From positions 1-6,885 of the forward strand of contig VGKZ01000057.1 of NCBI GenBank assembly GCA_016866815.1: 6,885 bases of DNA. The letters are read 5' to 3'. The DNA is from Candidatus Peregrinibacteria bacterium. Lineage in GTDB: Bacteria > Patescibacteriota > Gracilibacteria > Peribacterales > Peribacteraceae. The notes under the pieces were generated by a model. That model worked only from the letters and a program-made list of their open reading frames with translations. It did not search any database and was not told where the DNA came from. Of this stretch, positions 1-3,755 are shown piece by piece; position 1 is the first letter of the stretch, and each line of letters starts with the position of its first letter. The position numbers and the translations under genes are program-made.

Positions 1-50
1 GTCGTAGCCTTTGAGGATTGAGGAAACATCCATTGGTGTTCAGTGTAGCA

Positions 51-106
51 AATCACGAATCACGAATCACGGATCACGAATCCCGAATCACGAATCCCGA
101 ATCACG
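51..106. repeat. Tandem array of eight 7-bp units (AATCMCG)
   Basis: Eight uninterrupted 7-bp units lie here: AATCACG or AATCCCG, with one GATCACG at 72-78. The array ends 9 bp before the last base of the purP stop codon, so it sits just beyond the 3' end of that gene. A 7-bp period is not a multiple of three and the reading frames through it give only repetitive Ser/Arg/Ile/Thr/Asn strings, so it is non-coding. The rest of 1-115 shows no gene, and no hairpin plus T-run for purP termination was seen. A role in transcript ending is possible but not shown. Confidence 0.9.
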
Positions 107-115
107 AAAGAACAA

Positions 116-1171
116 TCACCCGAGTATCTCCTTCAGTCTTCCGGAGGAGATCGCCTCTTTGATCTCCCGTGCAATGCGACGGCCGGTGCTCATGGGTTCC
201 CCGTACTTGAGCGCAGTGTAGGGCGATCCTTCGATGAACGGGTTCGTACCGGCGACGATGCGTGCGCTGATTTCAAACGTATACACCTCAAGTTTCCGCG
301 TCACGATGGTCTCCAGGCAGAACGGTCCAAAGAGACCTTTGCCGCAGAGCTTCTTGCTCTCCTCCACTACGCGCTCGCCCATACCGAAATAGTGCGGCAG
401 GAGCGACTCGCGAATCACCACGGGGATATTTCCCACGATGGTGTAACTGGTGTGAATGTTCGCTGCGAGCTGATCCTCGGCCTTGATACGTCCGATGGAG
501 TCTGCGTTGCTTTCGTAGCGTTTGTCGAAGCTGAGGATCTCGATCTCCCCTGTGAGTGCCGACTGGAAGTAGTGCGCGTAGATGGGCACGCCGACGATGT
601 ATTCCTGGATGGCGTAGTCGTTCTGATCCGGGTACTTGCGGTTCTTCACTTCCCAGAACTGCTCCGGACTGCGGGCCACGAAGTAGCCGAACCCGCCACC
701 GGCACCGTGGAACTTCACGATGACGGGCTTCTCGATCTCATCGGGGTTCTTGAAAACGCGCGGCATTTTGAGGCCTGCAGCCTCCAGCCACTGACGCTCC
801 ATGGTGCGGTCGCTCTCCCATTCAAGGATTTCCTTGGTTCCGTAGTACATCGCCTTCATCCCCTGCACCCGTTCATGACCCATGTAGGCAATGAACGAAC
901 CGTGCGGAATGATGATCGCGTTCTTTGCAATGATCTGCTGCTCCAGCGCAGGGGTCCAGTCTTCGAACTGGTCCACCATCAGAATTTCATCGGCAACGTC
1001 GTATCCGCGTTTGTCGTAGACGCGGTCGGTACCTTTCCGGCAGATCGCGAGCGTGCGGAACCCTTCATCTTTCGCCCCTTTCAGAATCTGCAGCGCGCTG
1101 TGACTGCCGATGGTCGCGATGACGAAATCCTTCGGATTTGTCGAAGCCGGAAGCGACGCAGGTGCTGCCAT
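116..1171 (-). CDS. purP: FAICAR synthetase PurP (archaeal-type, formate-dependent ATP-grasp ligase)
   Basis: This 351-residue protein matches the PurP family over its whole length. PurP uses ATP and formate to convert AICAR to FAICAR, the penultimate step of purine synthesis, replacing the folate-dependent PurH transformylase. Hallmarks seen: IATIGSHSALQILKGAK near 18-34 (N-terminal substrate domain), IPHGSFIAYMG at 88-98, ILEWESDR at 115-122, the Gly-rich ATP-grasp loop VIVKFHGAGGGFGYF at 150-164, DKRYESN at 216-222, GNIPVVIRESLLP at 247-259, GPFCLE at 282-287 and FEISARIVAGTN at 299-310, which should carry Mg/ATP ligands. The length is typical of the family. The ATG at 1171 leaves about 14 residues before the conserved start and has no Shine-Dalgarno. 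The stop is TGA. It is transcribed divergently from the thiol-redox gene. PurP is best known from archaea, so transfer or an ancient shared origin is likely. The recognition is from memory of the family. Confidence 0.93.
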   Translation of the reverse strand: MAAPASLPASTNPKDFVIATIGSHSALQILKGAKDEGFRTLAICRKGTDRVYDKRGYDVADEILMVDQFEDWTPALEQQIIAKNAIIIPHGSFIAYMGHERVQGMKAMYYGTKEILEWESDRTMERQWLEAAGLKMPRVFKNPDEIEKPVIVKFHGAGGGFGYFVARSPEQFWEVKNRKYPDQNDYAIQEYIVGVPIYAHYFQSALTGEIEILSFDKRYESNADSIGRIKAEDQLAANIHTSYTIVGNIPVVIRESLLPHYFGMGERVVEESKKLCGKGLFGPFCLETIVTRKLEVYTFEISARIVAGTNPFIEGSPYTALKYGEPMSTGRRIAREIKEAISSGRLKEILG

Positions 1172-1183
1172 GGTATTTCGAGC

Positions 1184-1211
1184 ATTTTACTCAATTTAAA
1201 GCGTTTGACAA
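1184..1211 (-). promoter_or_regulatory. Predicted promoter of purP
   Basis: On the minus strand there is a -35 TTGTCA (1206-1211, 5 of 6 consensus), a 16-bp spacer, and a -10 TAAAAT (1184-1189, 5 of 6). The -10 ends 12 bp before the ATG, so transcription should start about 5-6 nt ahead of the start codon. No ribosome binding site fits between. The -35 shares bases with the opposite promoter. Confidence 0.5.
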
Positions 1212-1233
1212 GGTGAGTTTTCAATCGCAATAT
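1205..1233 (+). promoter_or_regulatory. Predicted promoter of the thiol-redox gene, sharing its -35 with purP
   Basis: TTGACA (1205-1210) is a perfect -35 consensus. At 17 bp spacing the -10 would be CAATAT (1228-1233), a weak match that keeps the A at position 2 and the T at position 6. That would place the start of transcription about 6 nt before the ATG at 1246. The -35 overlaps the purP -35 almost completely because TTGACAA reads TTGTCAA on the other strand. Confidence 0.4.
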
Positions 1234-1245
1234 GCCCCACGTCCT

Positions 1246-2477
1246 ATGAAACGCATCGCCGTATTCTGCGCACTCGCCTTCGTTCCCGTCGCCGCACTCT
1301 CACTCCTGTACCCGGAACGGGCATTTGAGCCTCCGCAGCTAGAGGAGCGCTCCCTGTCCGTCGAAGGAGCGGACATCGTGGCATTCGTCCGCGACGGTTG
1401 TCCGCACTGCGCGGCGTTCGAACGCTATGCGCTCGAACAGAAGTGGGACGTGGAGTACCACGAAGTGACGCAACTGGATGCGCAACGGCTCTTCGGGAAG
1501 CTGCAGGAACGCGCTCCCGCACTCGGACAGGGTGTCCCCACCATCGTGATCAACGGCACCGTGAGCCAGGGGTACAGCACCGATGACGTGGCAGGGATCG
1601 CGATCAAGAAGCGTCTGGACGCCTGCAGAAGCTCCGCTGCGGGATGCATGGCATTCGATGCATTCATCGCGTCATCGAAAAAAATCGACGTGCTCACCAC
1701 CGGACAAACCTGCACCGAGGACTGTGACGCCGACCTCGACAAGTACACCATCGACCTGTGGTTCGTCGGGCCGGTCGACCTCACGCTCCTCTCTCTGCCG
1801 GCACTGTCGCTGCTCCTCGGGTTCCTCGACGGTTTCAATCCGTGCGCCATGTGGGTGCTCATCACGCTGCTGACGCTGCTCATCAACACGCATGACATGA
1901 GAAAGGTATGGGTCATCGGCGGAACGTTCCTCTTCGTCTCGGGCGCGGTGTACTACCTCTTCATCGCCGCATGGCTGAACGTGTTCCTCCTCATCGGCTA
2001 CAACTTCTGGGTCCAGAAAATCATCGGTATCGTCGCCATCGGCGGAGGAGGATTCTATCTGTACGAAGCCTTCGGTAAGGACCCGAACCAGTGCAAAGTC
2101 ACCGATCTCGGACGACGTCAGAAGATCATCGGGAAGATGAAGCACATCATGGAAATAAGCGCATGGCCTGCGATGATTTTCAGCGTCGCGATCCTCGCGG
2201 TCTCCGTCAACATGATCGAGTTAGTCTGCACGGCAGGACTCCCCGCGGTCTTCACGCAGATTCTCGCGTACAACGAGCACGCTACGGATACATCGGACTC
2301 TTCATCCTCATGTACATGATCGATGATCTCGTTATCTTCGGCATCGCGATCTACACGCTGCACGCCACAGGCATCACGACGAAGTACCGGAGGTTCACGC
2401 TCATCTTCGGCGGTCTCCTGATGTACGGACTCGGCCTTTTGCTTATTTTCGCCCCTGAGGCACTCACCTTTGACTAA
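1246..2477 (+). CDS. Membrane thiol-disulfide protein: CPHC thioredoxin-fold domain fused to CcdA/DsbD-type domain (frameshifted)
   Basis: The start at 1246 (MKRIAVF...) is chosen because it gives an N-terminal membrane anchor (about 5-22) and clears purP. An upstream in-frame ATG at 1138 would overlap purP. Next comes a thioredoxin/glutaredoxin-like domain with active site CPHC (Cys52, Cys55) and cis-Pro98 in GVPT. A linker with four more cysteines (127, 134, 156, 160) follows. From about 172 there is a CcdA/DsbD-type membrane domain with Cys200 in FNPC and Cys328 in ELVCTAGLP, the pair that passes electrons across the membrane. The frame breaks after about His345 (2278-2280). The missing end continues in the -1 frame from about 2280 as RYGYIGLFILMYMIDDLVIF onward, about 65 residues to TAA at 2475-2477, restoring about 410 residues. 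The unshifted frame stops at 2319 after a hydrophilic Ser/Thr tail unlike a membrane segment. The likely job is moving reducing power outward to extracytoplasmic thiols. CPHC also occurs in oxidising DsbA, so direction is not certain. Confidence 0.85.
2275..2286 (+). other. Frameshift site in the thiol-redox gene
   Basis: The upstream frame reads Asn-Glu-His to 2280, then turns into a non-membrane tail with a stop at 2319. The -1 frame from 2280 gives a hydrophobic C-terminus with the conserved-looking MIDDLVIF stretch and runs to 2477. One lost base near 2278-2282 explains both. No slippery heptamer is present, so a consensus or assembly error, or a recent inactivating mutation, fits better than programmed frameshifting. 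Confidence 0.8.
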
Positions 2478-2541
2478 CGCGTGTCACGATCGTCTCCAAA
2501 TGGACGATGCGAATCTGATGGTGAAAAATATCGCAAGGACT

Positions 2542-2571
2542 TTGGCACTTCGCGCCTCTCTCTTGTATCGT
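2542..2571 (+). promoter_or_regulatory. Candidate (ancestral) tRNA-Cys promoter
   Basis: TTGGCA (2542-2547, 5 of 6 consensus) is followed after 18 bp by TATCGT (2566-2571, 4 of 6). Directly downstream, 2571-2592 copies the leader and first 12 bases of the tRNA-Cys gene, so this may be the original tRNA promoter now separated from the gene by a palindromic insert. A transcript from here would cross the hairpins and still reach the tRNA. Confidence 0.35.
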
Positions 2572-2592
2572 TTCCCCGTTGGTGCCGTAGCC
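2571..2592 (+). repeat. Partial copy of the tRNA-Cys leader and 5' end
   Basis: TTTCCCC (2571-2577), then GTT, then GGTGCCGTAGCC (2581-2592), repeats TTTCCCC plus GGTGCCGTAGCC at 2710-2728, where the second half is the tRNA acceptor 5' strand and the start of the D arm. Nineteen bases match with one 3-base gap. The copy has no other part of a tRNA and cannot be functional as one. Confidence 0.75.
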
Positions 2593-2601
2593 CCGCCTTC
2601 G

Positions 2602-2673
2602 TCCGCCTACGGCGGATACGCCTGCCTGCTCCTCGAGTCTGAGCGACCTCGGAGTCGAAGACCGGCAGGCAGG
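2602..2673. repeat. Palindromic repeat element upstream of tRNA-Cys
   Basis: Two inverted repeats are visible. TCCGCC (2602-2607) and GGCGGA (2611-2616) form a perfect 6-bp stem with loop TAC. CCTGCCTGC (2621-2629) and GCAGGCAGG (2665-2673) form a 9-bp stem around a 35-nt middle. A related GGGCGGGCAGGCA follows to 2683. There is no open reading frame of interest. The whole insert lies between the two copies of the tRNA 5' end. Neither stem is followed by a T-run, so they are not ordinary terminators. Confidence 0.7.
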
Positions 2674-2704
2674 GCGGGCAGGCAAGTGGTCGCTCGTTCC
2701 GTCA

Positions 2705-2710
2705 TAGGAT
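2705..2710 (+). promoter_or_regulatory. Candidate -10 box immediately upstream of tRNA-Cys
   Basis: TAGGAT (4 of 6 consensus) ends 6 bp before the first tRNA base, the right distance for transcription starting at the mature 5' end. No good -35 was found 16-18 bp upstream. It aligns with TATCGT at 2566-2571 in the upstream copy, so the duplication may include the -10 element. Confidence 0.3.
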
Positions 2711-2716
2711 TTCCCC

Positions 2717-2791
2717 GGTGCCGTAGCCAAGTGGTAAGGCAAGGGTCTGCAAAACCCTCACTCGCGAGTTCGATTCTCGCCGGCACCTCCA
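2717..2791 (+). tRNA. tRNA-Cys (anticodon GCA), CCA encoded
   Basis: The full cloverleaf can be drawn. The acceptor stem is GGTGCCG (2717-2723) with CGGCACC (2781-2787), all pairs intact. The D stem is GCC/GGC (2726-2728, 2738-2740) with GTGGTAA in the loop. The anticodon stem is AGGGT/ACCCT (2742-2746, 2754-2758), with loop CTGCAAA and anticodon GCA at 2749-2751. The variable loop has 5 nt. The T stem is GCGAG/CTCGC (2764-2768, 2776-2780) with loop TTCGATT. The discriminator base is T at 2788, the known identity base for tRNA-Cys, and the CCA end (2789-2791) is encoded. No base looks defective. Confidence 0.97.
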
Positions 2792-2809
2792 AAGCTGAAT
2801 TCGAGCTAA

Positions 2810-2886
2810 GCGCGAGTCCGAAGGACGAAGCGCGAAGCCGAAGATGCTTTGCCCTCCGAAGCTTGCGAAGCGAGCGAAGGAGGGCA
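2810..2886. repeat. GAA-punctuated palindromic repeats downstream of tRNA-Cys
   Basis: Two nested hairpins have arms separated by GAA. In the first, GCGC (2810-2813) pairs with GCGC (2830-2833) and encloses GTCC-GAA-GGAC (2816-2826), with GAA at 2827-2829. In the second, TGCCCTCC (2850-2857) pairs with GGAGGGCA (2879-2886), then a symmetric GAA/GAA internal loop, then GCTTGC (2861-2866) with GCGAGC (2870-2875, one G-U pair), capped by loop GAA. The regular punctuation suggests a dispersed repeat family or structured RNA, not chance. No T-run follows. Confidence 0.75.
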
Positions 2887-2897
2887 TCCACAGAAAT

Positions 2898-2920
2898 GAC
2901 CGAGCGTAGGTTGGTCTTTT
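2898..2920 (+). terminator. Probable weak intrinsic terminator of tRNA-Cys
   Basis: GACCGA (2898-2903) pairs with TTGGTC (2911-2916) with one G-U pair and a 7-nt loop, followed at once by TTTT (2917-2920) and an AT-rich stretch. The stem is short, so efficiency is doubtful. It is the first hairpin plus T-run after the tRNA. Confidence 0.4.
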
Positions 2921-2945
2921 GTAATATATTTATGGGCTACGCCGG

Positions 2946-2991
2946 GATGGGCTGTTTGCGAAGCACGGCGGAGCTTGCGGAGAAGTCCATC
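2946..2991. repeat. Inverted repeat before the tandem arrays
   Basis: GATGGGCT (2946-2953) pairs with AGTCCATC (2984-2991) over 8 bp with one G-U pair. AAGC (2961-2964) and GCTT (2973-2976) can pair inside. The composition, with GCGAAGC and GAGCTTGCGGAG, resembles the palindromes at 2810-2886, so it may be a degenerate member of the same family. No gene is seen here. Confidence 0.5.
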
Positions 2992-2995
2992 GTCA

Positions 2996-3042
2996 CCTAA
3001 CGAACCTAATGAACCTAACGAACCTAATGAACCTAACGAACC
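2996..3042. repeat. Tandem array of five 9-bp units (CCTAAYGAA)
   Basis: Five full units alternate strictly between CCTAACGAA and CCTAATGAA (2996-3040), so the higher-order period is 18 bp, and a partial CC(T) follows. On the minus strand it reads TTCRTTAGG. It abuts the next array directly. A frame through it gives Asn-Glu-Pro repeats, but nothing supports a gene. Confidence 0.92.
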
Positions 3043-3080
3043 TACTTACTACTTACTACTTTCTACTTCTCTACTCTTTC
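3043..3080. repeat. Degenerating 7-bp tandem array (TACTTAC) overlapping the lipoprotein 3' end
   Basis: TACTTAC occurs twice exactly (3043-3056), then as TACTTTC (3057-3063), TACTTCTC (3064-3071) and TACTCTTTC (3072-3080). Units decay into the coding sequence of the minus-strand lipoprotein gene, whose stop codon (TAG, 3049-3051) lies within the second and first units. Minus-strand units contain TAG/TAA, so the array supplies stop codons. Confidence 0.8.
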
Positions 3081-3624
3081 TTAGCGTCATCCCCTTCAGC
3101 ATGAGCAGCACCTCGCTCTCCAGAGCTTTCTCAATGGAGACGGGGGTCACCGCAGTGAACGTGTAGCCTGCGTCCCCCAGCGACGTACTCACCTGATAGA
3201 ACCTGCGCATCGGTTCGCCCTCGATGGGCTGCGCCGTGAATGTATGCAGTTTCACCTTCACGCCATCGACGGCGAAGTCTTTGGAATCCACCTGGACGTA
3301 TCCTTCCAGCACTTCGACGGAACGGATATTCGCCTCGCTGTACTGCATGGGGTCCACCGGATCCGCGAGCGGCTCACGCGTCACGGCAACGGTCGGAAAC
3401 TGGCCTGAAACAGGCTCTTTCCTCTGAAAAGCCACGATGGTTTCCTCGGGGACGCCGCGACTGCGGAGTGTTTCTGCATCCAGCACCTGCCATGTGTCCG
3501 GAAGGCACGTTCCTACGGTTCCGTCCCAGTAGTCACTGTCGCACGCCACCTTCTTCGAACTGCCTCCTCCACACGCAGAGAGGACAAGGAAGAGACCGGT
3601 GAGCAGTGCCGCACGAACGCGCAT
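3049..3624 (-). CDS. Small secreted lipoprotein, probably PsbP/DcrB-like fold
   Basis: This is a 191-residue protein with a lipoprotein signal peptide: Arg-rich start, hydrophobic core 6-14, and lipobox LSAC with lipidated Cys18, followed by a flexible GGGSSKK. Cys28 and Cys40 could form a disulfide. The body ends with a strand-rich part, RFYQVSTSLGDAGYTFTA (141-158), then PVSIEKALESEVLLMLKGMTL. That pattern (a line on user-protein stability, a GYTFTA strand, then a helix ending at LKGMTL) recalls PsbP/DcrB-type domains; the assignment is tentative and gives no exact function. The last residues, about SREVESSK, and the stop come from the TACTTAC array, so the ancestral protein probably ended near LRK. 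The ATG at 3624 has no Shine-Dalgarno. It is divergent from the Ig/FN3 gene. Confidence 0.8.
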   Translation of the reverse strand: MRVRAALLTGLFLVLSACGGGSSKKVACDSDYWDGTVGTCLPDTWQVLDAETLRSRGVPEETIVAFQRKEPVSGQFPTVAVTREPLADPVDPMQYSEANIRSVEVLEGYVQVDSKDFAVDGVKVKLHTFTAQPIEGEPMRRFYQVSTSLGDAGYTFTAVTPVSIEKALESEVLLMLKGMTLRKSREVESSK

Positions 3625-3633
3625 GTCGCGGAT

Positions 3634-3642
3634 ATGCTACCA
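3634..3642 (-). promoter_or_regulatory. Candidate extended -10 promoter of the lipoprotein gene
   Basis: On the minus strand TGG-TAGCAT reads as an extended -10 (TGn plus TAGCAT, 4 of 6 consensus) whose last base is 9 bp before the ATG. No convincing -35 is seen. The element closely resembles TGG-TAGAAT at the same 9-bp distance before the divergent Ig/FN3 gene. Confidence 0.4.
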
Positions 3643-3717
3643 GAAGAAGCGCTCTTCCGACGAACGGCATATGTCTGGACAACTTTTGAAAGTATTTCCC
3701 CGATATACTACGGAGGA

Positions 3718-3746
3718 TTGAGCTAGATCGGCAAAAATGGTAGAAT
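3718..3746 (+). promoter_or_regulatory. Predicted promoter of the Ig/FN3 gene
   Basis: TTGAGC (3718-3723, 4 of 6) is followed after 17 bp by TAGAAT (3741-3746, 5 of 6), preceded by TGG as an extended -10. The start codon is 9 bp beyond the -10, so the mRNA should begin about 0-4 nt before the ATG. AGGA at 3750-3753 is only 2 nt from the ATG, too close for a normal Shine-Dalgarno. Confidence 0.55.
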
Positions 3747-3755
3747 AGTAGGAAT

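Noticed and set aside
51..106. CRISPR array
   Set aside because: Units are only 7 bp and contiguous, with no spacers. The same reasoning applies to the 9-bp and 7-bp arrays at 2996-3080.
11..1216. Long plus-strand open frame (401 codons) opposite purP
   Set aside because: It begins in the 7-bp array and runs antisense to purP, whose motifs are unmistakable. The translation resembles no family I know.
2275..2286. Programmed -1 frameshift
   Set aside because: No slippery heptamer or clear downstream stem is seen at the change of frame. A lost base is simpler.
2489..2508. Terminator of the thiol-redox gene (ATCGTC with GACGAT)
   Set aside because: The 6-bp stem has an 8-nt loop and no T-run, so it does not meet the pattern of an intrinsic terminator.
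2571..2728. Phage or integrative-element attachment sites at the tRNA
   Set aside because: The duplicated part is the tRNA 5' end and leader, not the usual 3' end, and only about 112 bp without an integrase lie between the copies.
2470..3000. Plus-strand open frame over the tRNA region
   Set aside because: It crosses tRNA-Cys, hairpins and repeats and has an Arg/Ser-rich composition with no protein features.
3704..3716. TATACT as -10 and GGAGG as ribosome binding site for the Ig/FN3 gene
   Set aside because: The nearest -35-like boxes are 12 or 22 bp away, and GGAGG is 39 bp before the ATG. The TTGAGC-17-TAGAAT promoter fits better.
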